DNA from: Bacillota bacterium
GTDB taxonomy: Bacteria > Bacillota > UBA4882 > UBA8346
Reading direction: 5' to 3'
Length of the DNA stretch: 64,000 bases
NCBI GenBank assembly: GCA_023435225.1
Contig: JAEYRX010000024.1
Coordinates: 82,982-146,981 of the forward strand
The notes beneath the pieces were generated by a model, which was not told the origin of the DNA, did not search any database, and worked only from the letters and a program-made list of their open reading frames with translations. Below are positions 18,881 to 27,980 of this stretch, piece after piece (position 1 is the stretch's first letter; the number at the start of each line of letters is the position of its first letter). The position numbers and the translations under genes were made by a program.

Positions 18881-18909
18881 TTGACAAGAGGGGACCGTTA
18901 AGCTAATAT
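18881..18909 (+). promoter_or_regulatory. SigA-type promoter for the 4Fe-4S protein gene
   Basis: TTGACA at 18881-18886, a 17-bp spacer, then TAATAT at 18904-18909. Transcription would start about 35-40 bp before the ATG at 18954. Confidence 0.65.
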
Positions 18910-18953
18910 ATACATATACGGGTATAGGTATATAAAAAAGGAGTGAATATTTT

Positions 18954-19133
18954 ATGGCGGTTAAAATAAATAAGTATAGATGTCCCCAAAACCATCCCTG
19001 TCCGGCGATTAGAGTTTGCAAACCGGGAGCATTGACTCAGGAAGGTTTTAAAGCGCCGGTGATCGATGAGGAGAAATGTATCAACTGTTACCAATGTATC
19101 AGATATTGTCCGATGGGGGCGTTTGAGAAGTAA
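18954..19133 (+). CDS. Small 4Fe-4S ferredoxin-like protein (59 aa)
   Basis: Probable small electron-transfer protein. The C-terminal half has the canonical motif CINCYQCIRYCP (CxxCxxCxxxCP). The N-terminal half has three cysteines with wide spacing (CPQNHPCPAIRVC, residues 10-22), a pattern of small two-cluster-like ferredoxins rather than the classical CxxCxxC. A second cluster is therefore possible, using the three N-terminal cysteines plus one from the C-terminal motif. AAAAAGGAG lies about 10 bp before the ATG. It has its own promoter and is probably monocistronic. Redox partner unknown. Confidence 0.85.
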   Translation: MAVKINKYRCPQNHPCPAIRVCKPGALTQEGFKAPVIDEEKCINCYQCIRYCPMGAFEK

Positions 19134-19189
19134 GAACTACCTTTAGTTATTAGTATATTGGGATATTAGTTATTAGTATAAAGAACAAA

Positions 19190-19340
19190 GTCAATCAAGA
19201 CACCGAAGTTCGAATTTTTCAGCGTAGGGTAGATTTAAAAAATACTGTCCGTTAGCTTACGCCTATTGCTTGCCTATGCATCCCAGCCGACTTTACGGAC
19301 GATGGTGTTCAGACGACAAAAAAATTTAATCCTATATAGC
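19190..19340 (+). other. Gene-less stretch with possible structured RNA
   Basis: Between the ferredoxin-like gene and a strong hairpin at 19345. CTGTCCGT near 19243 can pair with ACGGAC near 19292. No open frame or known RNA family was recognised. Confidence 0.25.
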
Positions 19341-19344
19341 AGGT

Positions 19345-19383
19345 AAACTCCAAAAGAACTTGAATTCTTTAGGAGTTTTGTTA
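19345..19383 (+). terminator. Rho-independent terminator
   Basis: AAACTCC-A-AAAGAA at 19345-19358 pairs with TTCTTT-A-GGAGTTT at 19365-19378, and a short T-rich tail follows. It lies about 210 bp beyond the 4Fe-4S gene. Confidence 0.65.
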
Positions 19384-19487
19384 TTTCCAATGAATAACAA
19401 CAATGAACAAATGAATTAATGAACAGAAAACTAAAAACCAATAACTAATGAACTAATAACCAATGAACTAATTAAAGGGTGATAATC

Positions 19488-20366
19488 TTGGAGAATAAAA
19501 ATGTGCTTCCGTTTGCAGCAGTGCTGACCGCTGTTTTGGTATGGGGCTTATCGTTTTTAAGCATCAAAATTACGGTCGCGGTATTTCCGCCGATGACTTT
19601 AGCGCTGCTTAGGTTCATAATGGCCTCGGTTTTATTATTTGGGGTGTTGAAATTAAGAGAGCCGGAGACTAAGCTTGATTTTAAAGATTTACCATTATTT
19701 ATTCCGGCCGGCGTCATTGGAATCACTCTTTATTTTTTCTTTGAAAATAATGGAGTAAAAATCATTACCGCTTCTGCTGCTTCAATTATTATCGCCACCA
19801 TACCAATACTAACTTTAGTGGCGGATGCTTTAATCCTTAAGAACCGTCTGACCGGGAAGAAAATTATCAGTGTTTTCCTATCAATGATTGGGGTTTGTTT
19901 GGTGGTTGGAGTGGATATTCGATGGTCGGATTCGGGATTAGGTTACTTAATGATGTTGGGAGCGGCTATCTCATGGGTAATCTATACTATTATTACTAAG
20001 CCGCTTTTTAAAAAGTACTCCCAGTTAGCAATTGTTTTTTATCAAACAGTTATTGGAACCATAGCCTTAATTCCATTCGCTCTTCTAGAGAAAACCGATT
20101 GGAATCAAGTTTCTATTACGATAGTGTTGAATTTATTCTTTTTGGGGGTTTGCTGTTCAGCGTTGGGTTATTATGTTTACGCTTATGCATTGGATAAGCT
20201 AGGGGCTAATCTGTCGGCCTTATTTCTCAATTTCATTCCAGTGGTAGCGGTGGTTGCCAGTTGTTTTATCCTTAAAGAACGCCTAAGTTTTTTGCAAATT
20301 CTTGGAGGAGTAATCGTTATTAGCGCAGTGACTATAGTCAATTGGCAGAAGAAACAGACTATATAA
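19488..20366 (+). CDS. EamA/DMT family transporter
   Basis: Ten-helix drug/metabolite transporter of 292 residues made of two five-helix EamA repeats, each opening with a conserved block: VLTAVLVWGLSFLSIKI near the N-terminus and GAAISWVIYTIITKPLFKKY in the middle. Such proteins export amino acids, nucleosides or other metabolites; the substrate is not predictable. TTG 19488 has AAAGGG at 19474-19479 at the right spacing; GTG 19479 overlaps that site. The gene converges on the minus-strand PilZ gene across a repeat cluster. Confidence 0.86.
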   Translation: MENKNVLPFAAVLTAVLVWGLSFLSIKITVAVFPPMTLALLRFIMASVLLFGVLKLREPETKLDFKDLPLFIPAGVIGITLYFFFENNGVKIITASAASIIIATIPILTLVADALILKNRLTGKKIISVFLSMIGVCLVVGVDIRWSDSGLGYLMMLGAAISWVIYTIITKPLFKKYSQLAIVFYQTVIGTIALIPFALLEKTDWNQVSITIVLNLFFLGVCCSALGYYVYAYALDKLGANLSALFLNFIPVVAVVASCFILKERLSFLQILGGVIVISAVTIVNWQKKQTI

Positions 20367-20401
20367 GCCATCCAACAAATCAAATACTGAAACAAAGTAA
20401 A

Positions 20402-20512
20402 CTGTAACACGGATTAACGCAGATTAATATTGATTAACACGGATTAGGGAAAAAAATAATCTGTGTTAATCCGAAAAATCCTTGTTAATCCGTGTTATCG
20501 TAATCCTATAAC
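20402..20512. repeat. ACACGGATT-type inverted repeat cluster (copy D)
   Basis: AACACGGATTAACGCAGATT units (20407-20450) and their inverted counterparts (20460-20505) sit between two converging genes. The resulting hairpin could serve as a bidirectional terminator. Confidence 0.75.
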
Positions 20513-20526
20513 CCAAGGAGACCACT

Positions 20527-21198
20527 TTACTCTGCTTTGACAATTCTTATTTGACCTAAGTTTATCAGGGAACGTTGGCGATCAAACAAATATTTAGTTA
20601 TTTGATCTTGGATGTTTTTTGAGAGGTGTTGGAAACTTAAACCGATCCCTTGGGAACCCTCTTTTTTGATAACTCTAACTACTTTTGCCACAAATAAAAC
20701 AGCTTCTTTGGCGGTAGGAAAGTTCATTTGACAGGTAATATGTTGGCCGGGTTCAATATGTAGATTGGGATTTACCAATGCATACAGTCCATTCATTGAG
20801 AGGTTTTTTACTTCGCCCCTAAATTTTTCCTGGCTTAAAAAACCTGATAGCGGAAGATTTACTTCACACCGGAAAAAATGGCGTCCAATCTTTAACTCCA
20901 GGTCGGCCGGCTTCTTAATAAATAGTAAGGGGACACCGGATTCAGCCTTAATAAATTCGGCTGAAAATACATAATCATTTTGTTCTTGGTTGTTCCGTAA
21001 GATAATGAAGATTTTAGTCCCGGGCTGAATATTATTTAGTACAAAATCATCCTTCGGTTTCAGCAGACTTAGTAAATTCTCTTCATAACTGTAGATAGTA
21101 GAACGATAAGCTATTTTACCTCCGTTTCCATCATCCACTTCAAATTGAATGCTTTTTCCGGGTTGTAGGAGTTCTCTGAATAAAACTTCATTTTCCAT
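20527..21198 (-). CDS. PilZ-domain c-di-GMP receptor (YcgR/YpfA-like)
   Basis: Cytosolic cyclic-di-GMP effector of 223 residues, the only minus-strand gene in the window. The N-terminal half resembles the flagellar-brake YcgR/YpfA N-domain. The C-terminal half is PilZ: the RHFFR (RxxxR) and NLSMNG (NxSxxG) ligand motifs are both intact, at about residues 106 and 132. In Bacillota such proteins slow the flagellar motor or tune exopolysaccharide production. It lies near, but not in, the glycan locus, so a link to polysaccharide output is only a possibility. Confidence 0.87.
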   Translation of the reverse strand: MENEVLFRELLQPGKSIQFEVDDGNGGKIAYRSTIYSYEENLLSLLKPKDDFVLNNIQPGTKIFIILRNNQEQNDYVFSAEFIKAESGVPLLFIKKPADLELKIGRHFFRCEVNLPLSGFLSQEKFRGEVKNLSMNGLYALVNPNLHIEPGQHITCQMNFPTAKEAVLFVAKVVRVIKKEGSQGIGLSFQHLSKNIQDQITKYLFDRQRSLINLGQIRIVKAE

Positions 21199-21349
21199 TG
21201 GGTTCGCCTCTTAATACAGTTGTTTCTATTTTAATGGCAAGTTTTTCTTAGATTTGTTTAAATAAATCAATTTATTTATATTTATTGGCCAAGTTATTAG
21301 CAGTTCCTGCTTCTTTAGGGTATTATTTTCCGGGTTAATTTATTAATTC

Positions 21350-21492
21350 AACTTTCGCACTTTAAAATACCTCGCAGTAAAGTCATATCAATAAAAATCA
21401 AATTTTGAAAATATTAGACGGTTTAAAGATTTTTTAAAACTTGATCTCCATAAACCATTTATTTTACTGCATTAAATAGAGGTGCGTAAGTT
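21350..21492. mobile_element. Possible MITE-like inverted-repeat remnant
   Basis: Within the 503-bp gene-less stretch 21199-21701. AACTTTCGCAC (21350-21360) and GCAGTAAA (21374-21381) recur inverted as TTTACTGC (21473-21480) and GTGCGTAAGTT (21482-21492), framing about 143 bp. No transposase frame lies inside. The ends are imperfect and no clear target duplication is seen. The rest of the stretch is AT-rich with no gene I can support. Confidence 0.4.
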
Positions 21493-21701
21493 GGATTATT
21501 AACTCAAAATAAATATTGAAAACAAGAATGATTTAAAGCCGCTTAAAGAATACTATAAAAAATGAAGAAACTTTGTATCAAATATTCGCATCCCAAATAC
21601 CGGATGTTAAAAAAGAAACCAGGGTAAGAATATATATTGAATTCAAAAGTCTTAATTAAACATATATAGATATATTATGTTATCCTAAGGAGGTATACTG
21701 C

Positions 21702-22466
21702 TTGGAAGAACATTTCTATGGTGAGACTTCGGAACCGGGAGTTGACAACCCGGTTGAGCAACCGGTTAGGCAAAATCCCCGGAAACAAAGATTGATATTA
21801 CGTAACTTAAAGACACTAGGACAGACCAATACACCGGCAGCACCGGAAAGTAATATTCATACTATGGTAATTGTGGGGCAGGTAGAGGGGCACATTGTTT
21901 TACCGCCTAAAAATAAGACTACTAAATATGAGCATATTATCCCCCAGTTGGTGGCGATTGAACAAAACAAAAGCATTCAGGGGTTATTGGTTATTTTGAA
22001 TACGGTTGGCGGCGATGTGGAAGCGGGTTTGGCAATTGCCGAAATGTTGGAAAGCCTCTCCAAAGCTACTGTATCTTTAGTGCTTGGCGGAGGGCATTCA
22101 ATCGGTGTTCCCATAGCTGTTGCCACTGATTATAGCTATATTGCGGAAACAGCCACTATGACTATTCATCCATTGCGACTAAACGGATTAGTTGTCGGAG
22201 TACCGCAGACATATGAATATATGGATAAAATGCAGGACCGGGTTATTAGGTTTGTCACCAAACATTCGAAAATCAATGAGGAAGGTTTTCGGGAACTAAT
22301 GTTTAGGACCGGGGATCTGGTGAGAGATATTGGTACGGTTTTAGTAGGGAAAGATGCGGTTAATTCCGGATTGATTGATGAAGTTGGCGGTGTTAGCCAA
22401 GCCTTAAAAAAACTTGATGAACTGATTGAGTTAAAAGTAAACTCAAAGCGTGGAGGGATTCAGTAA
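21702..22466 (+). CDS. tepA: ClpP-fold serine protease, TepA (translocation-enhancing protein) family
   Basis: ClpP/crotonase-fold protease of 254 residues without a signal peptide. The nucleophile motif GGGHSIGVPIA (Ser, about residue 130), the histidine in MTIHPLRL and the upstream GGDVEAGLAIAEML block match the ClpP family. In Bacillus TepA is linked to protein secretion and sporulation. The N-terminal 50 residues are a variable, low-complexity head. TTG start follows a perfect AAGGAGG. Its stop overlaps the start of the YlzJ gene; TepA-YlzJ-SpoIIIE is a conserved order in spore formers. Confidence 0.88.
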   Translation: MEEHFYGETSEPGVDNPVEQPVRQNPRKQRLILRNLKTLGQTNTPAAPESNIHTMVIVGQVEGHIVLPPKNKTTKYEHIIPQLVAIEQNKSIQGLLVILNTVGGDVEAGLAIAEMLESLSKATVSLVLGGGHSIGVPIAVATDYSYIAETATMTIHPLRLNGLVVGVPQTYEYMDKMQDRVIRFVTKHSKINEEGFRELMFRTGDLVRDIGTVLVGKDAVNSGLIDEVGGVSQALKKLDELIELKVNSKRGGIQ

Positions 22467-22693
22467 TGTTATTATATACGATAATTCCACCGGAATATAT
22501 TTTTGCAGAAGAAGATGATTACGGTCAATATTCTTCCAAGATTGAAGAAATAGAGATCCAAAAGAATGGAAAGAGTTTTTTAGTCTCACCTACCAATGGC
22601 GGAAGGGCGAAAATAAACCGGATAATCAGTACCAACCCTCAAGATTATTTAAACCCCGAATGGCAGCCTGGCTCGATAATGGCGGTGAATTAG
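22466..22693 (+). CDS. ylzJ: YlzJ-like protein
   Basis: Short protein (75 residues) whose opening LLYTIIPPEYIFAEE matches the YlzJ family found next to TepA in spore-forming Bacillota. Function is not established. Its ATG overlaps the TepA stop (TAATG), so the two are translationally coupled. It ends with a conserved-looking NPEWQPGSIM motif. A strong terminator follows at 22781. Confidence 0.83.
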   Translation: MLLYTIIPPEYIFAEEDDYGQYSSKIEEIEIQKNGKSFLVSPTNGGRAKINRIISTNPQDYLNPEWQPGSIMAVN

Positions 22694-22780
22694 TTTGACA
22701 CCGCATCCCGAATTAAAAGTGTGAATTAAGAAATGCAAGTGTGAAAACGTATATAGTGTTGTAATCCCATAGGTTTGTTT

Positions 22781-22810
22781 AAAACTCCCAGCTAGGGAGT
22801 TTTATTTTTA
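22781..22810 (+). terminator. Rho-independent terminator after ylzJ
   Basis: Perfect 9-bp stem AAAACTCCC (22781-22789) / GGGAGTTTT (22795-22803), loop AGCTA, then a T-rich tail. It separates TepA-YlzJ from the downstream transporter-SpoIIIE genes. Confidence 0.85.
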
Positions 22811-22978
22811 TGGAATTGCGTTATACTTTATAATTGGTTAAATAGTTCATTAGAGTGGTTTAAAAATCCGTAATTTGAAATCCGAAATTATTATGGAAGG
22901 ATTTCGGGGATTATCCGAGAATAAATAATCTGTTTATTTTTATTAGGAATTTTCCTTAATTCAGAGGAGGAAATATAT

Positions 22979-24685
22979 TTGTTGTTAATTGAAGGAGTTT
23001 TGAGTCTTATAGGTGCATTGGGCCTTTTTTTATATGGCATATTCCGGTTGGGCGACGGAGTGCAAAAAATGGCCGGGGAACGGATTAGAATAATACTGGA
23101 GAATCAAGCTAGAGGACCTGTCTCCAGTATTTTTACCGGTATTGGTATGGCTGCTGCTTTACAAAACAATTTTTTAACCTTTGGAATGATCTCCGGAATG
23201 GTCAATGCCGGCTTATTGGGATTATTACCGGCTCTTTGGATAATGTTGGGGGTTAATTTAGGAATGACGGTAACTACCCAATTAATGTCGATTAATCTTG
23301 GAGCGGTGACCTTTTTATTGCTGTTTATCGGCTATTGGTTGTATTTTTATGGAAAAAAACGTAATCTTCACTATTTGGGACAGGTTGTTTTTAGTTTTGC
23401 AATAATGTATCTAGGTCTGGGGATTTTTCATCAATCTTTTCAAACATTAACCACTCAACCAAATGCGGCCGAGTTTATAACAAATATTGTCGCCAATCCC
23501 TGGACCGGATTTTTGATTGGAATGAGTTTAGCTGCGTTACTACGTAGTAGTAATACTGTTGTTGTTATGATACAGGGAATCATCGGAGTGGAGCTGGCTT
23601 TAAGCACTCCCGTATTTTTAAACGGCGCGGTGGCAATAATTATTGGAGCAAATGTAGGAGCTTCCATAATCAATATGTTGGTTGGTTTGGATCGTTTACC
23701 GACTGCCCGTAAGGCCAATTGGTTTCATTTCTCGTTTAATCTGTCAACCGCTTTAATTTGGCTATTCTTATTACCGTTTGGCTTTGGCATTGTTAGTTGG
23801 GTAAGTCAACATATCCATACCTGTTTTATATGGATGCAAACTTCGGTTTTTCAGTGGCATACCGGTTTAGTTGACAGCCGGTGGTTTAATATCTGGGAAA
23901 TTGCAATGGCCCACACCTTATTTAATATGTCGGTTATTCTAATTTGGTTTCCTTTGACTATCCTGGCATCAAAATCCAAGCTTTTAAGCCATACCGAAAA
24001 AGGGAAAATCGGTTCAAACGGGACCACTTATTTGGATCGGCGGGCTTTACAAAGTCCGGCTTTGGCTTTGATCCTGGCTTCACATGAAATAAACCAAATG
24101 GCTCTGATTTCACAAGAAATGTTAAAATCGGCCAGGTTGGCCTTTTTAAAAGGACAAGTTCATCTATTAAATGGAATCTACCGGGATGAAACAATAGTCG
24201 ATGATTTACAGGAACAAATTACTTTTTATTTGTCCGCTTTATTATCACAGAACTCTTTAACTGAAGCCCAGTCCCACCGGTTAGCCGGTTTGTTGCATGT
24301 AGTTAGTGATATCGAACGGGTAGGCGATCATGCTAATAATATTGCCAATCTGGCGGATAAAAAACACCAGGAACAGTTGCCTTTTTCAGAGATTGCCATT
24401 AATGAGCTGGAGTTGTTCTTTGGTAAGGCTTTCGATCTATATAACAAAGCCTGTTTAGCCTTGAGGGATAACAACCTGGAAGTAGCCAAACAAATCGAAA
24501 ACCGGGAAGGCAATATAGATAAGTTGGAAGAAGAACTGCGCCAAAATCATATCCATCGTTTAAATCAAGGGAAATGTTGGCCTGGTTCGGGAGTTGTTTA
24601 TGTTGAAATGTTAAGTAACTTGCTCAGGATCTCAGCTCACGCAGCTAATATTGCTGCCGCAGTTATTGAAGAAGGTGGGGAATAA
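22979..24685 (+). CDS. Na+/phosphate cotransporter with C-terminal PhoU-like domain
   Basis: NptA/PhoU-type membrane protein of 568 residues. Two Na/Pi cotransporter repeats occupy roughly residues 1-330, with several hydrophobic helices such as GALGLFLYGIFRLGDGVQKM at the start. A cytosolic PhoU-like helical domain fills residues 360-560 (DIERVGDHANNIANLADKK). The second repeat has RSSNTVVVMIQG where many family members show a Q-SSS/T motif, and the first has QNNFLTFGMISG, so transport activity may be altered. Start TTG follows GAGGAGG. It overlaps spoIIIE by one base. Confidence 0.88.
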   Translation: MLLIEGVLSLIGALGLFLYGIFRLGDGVQKMAGERIRIILENQARGPVSSIFTGIGMAAALQNNFLTFGMISGMVNAGLLGLLPALWIMLGVNLGMTVTTQLMSINLGAVTFLLLFIGYWLYFYGKKRNLHYLGQVVFSFAIMYLGLGIFHQSFQTLTTQPNAAEFITNIVANPWTGFLIGMSLAALLRSSNTVVVMIQGIIGVELALSTPVFLNGAVAIIIGANVGASIINMLVGLDRLPTARKANWFHFSFNLSTALIWLFLLPFGFGIVSWVSQHIHTCFIWMQTSVFQWHTGLVDSRWFNIWEIAMAHTLFNMSVILIWFPLTILASKSKLLSHTEKGKIGSNGTTYLDRRALQSPALALILASHEINQMALISQEMLKSARLAFLKGQVHLLNGIYRDETIVDDLQEQITFYLSALLSQNSLTEAQSHRLAGLLHVVSDIERVGDHANNIANLADKKHQEQLPFSEIAINELELFFGKAFDLYNKACLALRDNNLEVAKQIENREGNIDKLEEELRQNHIHRLNQGKCWPGSGVVYVEMLSNLLRISAHAANIAAAVIEEGGE

Positions 24686-26913
24686 TGGTAGGTACCAAAA
24701 AGGTAAAAGAACCCCGGGAGACTGAAACCGAAGACCGTTTTGCGGAACAACGCAGCGAAATTCTCGGTGTACTTTTGCTGGGATTGGCATTTTTGGCACT
24801 TTCGGCTATATATTTTAATGGAGCCGGTTTTGTCGGCGAAATATTAAAAAGGGGACTTCATTATGCCTTCGGTCGTAGCGGTTCAATTATTCCAATTATC
24901 TTTGTGGCTTTTTTAGGTTGGACCTTATTAGTTTGGCGTCGAGGGATACGTTTAACCAAACAATTTATCGCTTTGAGCATGCTTTTTTTATGGGCTTTAT
25001 TAATAATGCATTTTTTTAGCGGGGTTACTATCACTGAGAATGACTGGGACCGGGCCATCGAAGGTGGAGGAGCAATTGGCCATTATTTAGGGTTAACTCT
25101 TTTAAATCTTTTTGGTAAATTTGGAACCGGGATATTTTTATTTATTTGGTTGATAATCGCGTCCATTTTGGCCCTTGATCGACCATTGATTGAGTTTTTA
25201 TTTGGAGCCGGGAAAAGACAGGTTGAAGTTCCGGAAGAAGTTGAAGAAGAGGCGACGGTTCAACCTGTTAGGGTAATTTCTAAAGTGAATAAATTGCCTC
25301 TTGAAGAGGAAAAAGTTGTGGAGTATAAATCTTCGGCTAATATAATTCCTTTTCCACCCAAGGAGAATAGTTCAAGTCCGGTTGTGGCCACGCTGCAAAA
25401 CATGTTGAAGGAGAAGGAAAAATCCAAAGAAATAAAGAAGGATTTTAAAACTGAGACAGTCAAACCGGAAGTCTTGCAAAAATCACTTTTAAAAACCGGT
25501 CCATACCGCCTTCCTGATGTTAACCTGGTAGGTCCGCCGGCTTCAAGCAAACCCAAAAAAGGGGCTCGGATTCTGGATCAATCCCGTAAGTTGGAGGAGA
25601 CGCTGGCAAATTTCGGTATTCAGGCCAAAGTAATAGAGGTTCACTATGGACCGGTAATAACCAGATATGATTTGCAACCGGCCCCTGGTGTTAAAGTGAG
25701 CCGGATTGTCAATTTAGCGGATGACCTCGCGCTGGCTCTGGCTGCCCGGGGAATGCGGCTTGAAGCTCCAATCCCGGGAAAAGCCGCTATCGGAATCGAA
25801 GTACCCAATCAGGAAGCACAGATCGTTACTTTTCGAGATGTTCTGGAATCAAAAATCTTTTGGAATACCGGTAGGCTAAGCGTAGGCTTAGGAATGGATA
25901 TTGCCGGGGAAGTTGTAATTGCCGATCTTAGTAAAATGCCTCATCTATTGGTGGCCGGAGCAACTGGTTCCGGAAAAAGTGTTTGTATTAATACCTTGAT
26001 TATGAGTATTTTGTTTAAAGCCTATCCGGATGAGGTAAAATTTATTATGATTGACCCCAAAATGGTCGAATTATCGATGTATAATGGAATTCCTCATTTG
26101 ATGGCCCCGGTGGTTACCGAAGCCAAAAAAGCAGCCGGCATATTGAAGCTGGTAGTTGATGAGATGGAGCGGCGTTACAAACTTTTTGCGGAGACCAGAG
26201 TTCGGGATCTGGATAAGTACAACGCTCAAGCCGGTGAAGAAGATTTTCTGCCCTATATTGTAGTAATCATTGATGAACTGGCTGATTTGATGATGTTGGC
26301 CCCGGTCGACGTGGAGGATTGTATCTGCCGGTTGGCCCAAATGGCAAGGGCGACCGGGATCCATTTGGTAGTAGCGACTCAAAGACCGTCGGTTGATGTT
26401 ATTACCGGTTTGATTAAGGCTAATATTTCCTCCCGGGTAGCCTTTGCCGTTTCCTCGCAGGTGGATTCCAGAACTATTTTGGATAGCGCCGGAGCGGAAC
26501 GCTTATTAGGCAGGGGAGATATGTTGTTTTCACCGATCGGCTCCATGAAACCCCGGAGGGTTCAAGGAGCCTTGGTTACCGAGAAAGAAATTGAAGCTGT
26601 AATTGAACATTGGAAAAATCAGGGAGAACCAAAATATCAAGAGGATTTCGTAAATGTTCCAACTAAAAAAGAATCCATAGCTCCGGAAGAAGATGAACTG
26701 TTCTGGGATGCGGTCCGGATTGTGGTTGATTATGGACAAGCTTCAGCTTCCATATTGCAACGAAGATTAAAAGTCGGTTATGCCAGGGCGGGACGTTTGG
26801 TGGATATGATGGAATCCAGAGGCATCATCGGCCCCTATGAAGGCAGCAAACCACGTGAAGTCTATATAACTGCCAGACAAATGGAAGAGATGAAAAAGCA
26901 GAACCCGGAGTAA
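24685..26913 (+). CDS. spoIIIE: DNA translocase SpoIIIE/FtsK
   Basis: Membrane-anchored DNA pump that moves chromosome DNA through the closing septum. Transmembrane helices lie within about residues 28-185. A linker of about 100 residues leads to the alpha/beta motor with Walker A GATGSGKSV (about residues 427-435) and Walker B VVIIDELADLMM (about 525-536). The winged-helix gamma domain that reads KOPS/SRS sequences is at about 665-740. 742 residues is typical of the SpoIIIE form in sporulating Bacillota. It follows the cotransporter with TAATG overlap. Confidence 0.94.
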   Translation: MVGTKKVKEPRETETEDRFAEQRSEILGVLLLGLAFLALSAIYFNGAGFVGEILKRGLHYAFGRSGSIIPIIFVAFLGWTLLVWRRGIRLTKQFIALSMLFLWALLIMHFFSGVTITENDWDRAIEGGGAIGHYLGLTLLNLFGKFGTGIFLFIWLIIASILALDRPLIEFLFGAGKRQVEVPEEVEEEATVQPVRVISKVNKLPLEEEKVVEYKSSANIIPFPPKENSSSPVVATLQNMLKEKEKSKEIKKDFKTETVKPEVLQKSLLKTGPYRLPDVNLVGPPASSKPKKGARILDQSRKLEETLANFGIQAKVIEVHYGPVITRYDLQPAPGVKVSRIVNLADDLALALAARGMRLEAPIPGKAAIGIEVPNQEAQIVTFRDVLESKIFWNTGRLSVGLGMDIAGEVVIADLSKMPHLLVAGATGSGKSVCINTLIMSILFKAYPDEVKFIMIDPKMVELSMYNGIPHLMAPVVTEAKKAAGILKLVVDEMERRYKLFAETRVRDLDKYNAQAGEEDFLPYIVVIIDELADLMMLAPVDVEDCICRLAQMARATGIHLVVATQRPSVDVITGLIKANISSRVAFAVSSQVDSRTILDSAGAERLLGRGDMLFSPIGSMKPRRVQGALVTEKEIEAVIEHWKNQGEPKYQEDFVNVPTKKESIAPEEDELFWDAVRIVVDYGQASASILQRRLKVGYARAGRLVDMMESRGIIGPYEGSKPREVYITARQMEEMKKQNPE

Positions 26914-27144
26914 ATTTTAAATTTAGGAAGGAACTGACTTAATTTACTAGAATATATAGTGGGGAAAAATAATTGACAATTGACAATGAACAATTAAAAC
27001 CCTAAATAAATAAAGATGAACTAAGAACATACGAACTGACAACTTACCTAAATTATGAATTTTTTTACTAATAACCAATGCACTATTGAACTAACATACT
27101 TATCACCAATAACAAGTATTAATTAACATCAGGAGGTGACCTGC

Positions 27145-27906
27145 TTGAAGGAGATCGGAGACTACCTCCATCAGGTGAGGGAAGAAAAAAAGATTTCTCT
27201 TAAAGAAATTCAAGAAGCGACCAAAATTAGTATGCGGTATTTGGAAGCTATTGATATCGGTAATTTTGAGGCAATCCCGGGGGAGGTTTACCGGAAAGGT
27301 TTTATGGTTAATTTCGCCAATGCTATCGGTCTTGACGGCCAAGAGATATTAAATCGCTACAATCAGATTAAAGCGGCTCAAGAAGAGGAGATTCGCCAAG
27401 TTCAGACTCAGGTAGCTTTGGAAGAAAGAAATATTCCAGCCAATCCGGACAGTGAACAATTAAAAGGCATATATCTGGGTATCGTAGTAGCTTTAGTTGG
27501 TTTGTTAATTGTTTTGAGCTTTTTTATGTTTCCAGCTCATCATAAGGATGGGTTACAGGAAGCAGTTCAGCTAAAGCCTATGCCTGCCGATATAGAATCT
27601 ACGGTACAATCAGAGACTCCAACCAGGCAAAAATTACCGGCGCCAGTTACGGTAATTGCGGTATTCAAGGAATCAGCCTGGGTTCAAATTAGAATTGACG
27701 GAGATTATCTTTATGGGGCTGATGGAATGACCTTTAGTCCGTCACAACCTCAACAGATTTGGATGGCCCAACGGGAAATGATTATAAAAATGGGCAATCC
27801 CGCCGGCATTAGTTTGAATTATAACGGAAAAGATTTAGGACAATTTGGCGAGCGGGGAGTTATTAGAACTGTTAGATTAACGCCACAAGGATTCGAAGCG
27901 CTCTAA
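27145..27906 (+). CDS. RodZ-like protein: HTH, one TM helix, DUF4115
   Basis: Inner-membrane protein with an N-terminal cytoplasmic helix-turn-helix (HTH_25, about residues 1-65), a single TM helix at about 107-130 (LGIVVALVGLLIVLSFFMF), and a C-terminal extracellular DUF4115 domain (about 165-250). RodZ links MreB filaments to the membrane in rod-shaped cells. TTG 27145 is preferred over GTG 27136, which lies inside the AGGAGG ribosome site. The stop codon is inside a terminator hairpin. The gene lies between spoIIIE and dgt. Confidence 0.85.
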   Translation: MKEIGDYLHQVREEKKISLKEIQEATKISMRYLEAIDIGNFEAIPGEVYRKGFMVNFANAIGLDGQEILNRYNQIKAAQEEEIRQVQTQVALEERNIPANPDSEQLKGIYLGIVVALVGLLIVLSFFMFPAHHKDGLQEAVQLKPMPADIESTVQSETPTRQKLPAPVTVIAVFKESAWVQIRIDGDYLYGADGMTFSPSQPQQIWMAQREMIIKMGNPAGISLNYNGKDLGQFGERGVIRTVRLTPQGFEAL

Positions 27907-27918
27907 GCGCTTTTTTTT
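27896..27918 (+). terminator. Terminator overlapping the RodZ-like stop
   Basis: AAGCGCT (27896-27902) and AGCGCTT (27906-27912) form a 7-bp stem with a 3-nt loop, followed by eight T residues. The TAA stop is inside the hairpin. Confidence 0.8.
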
Positions 27919-27980
27919 AACTGTAGGGAATATTTTGTCACGGAGACCGGAGGATCATATATTTATTTTGAGGTAAGACG

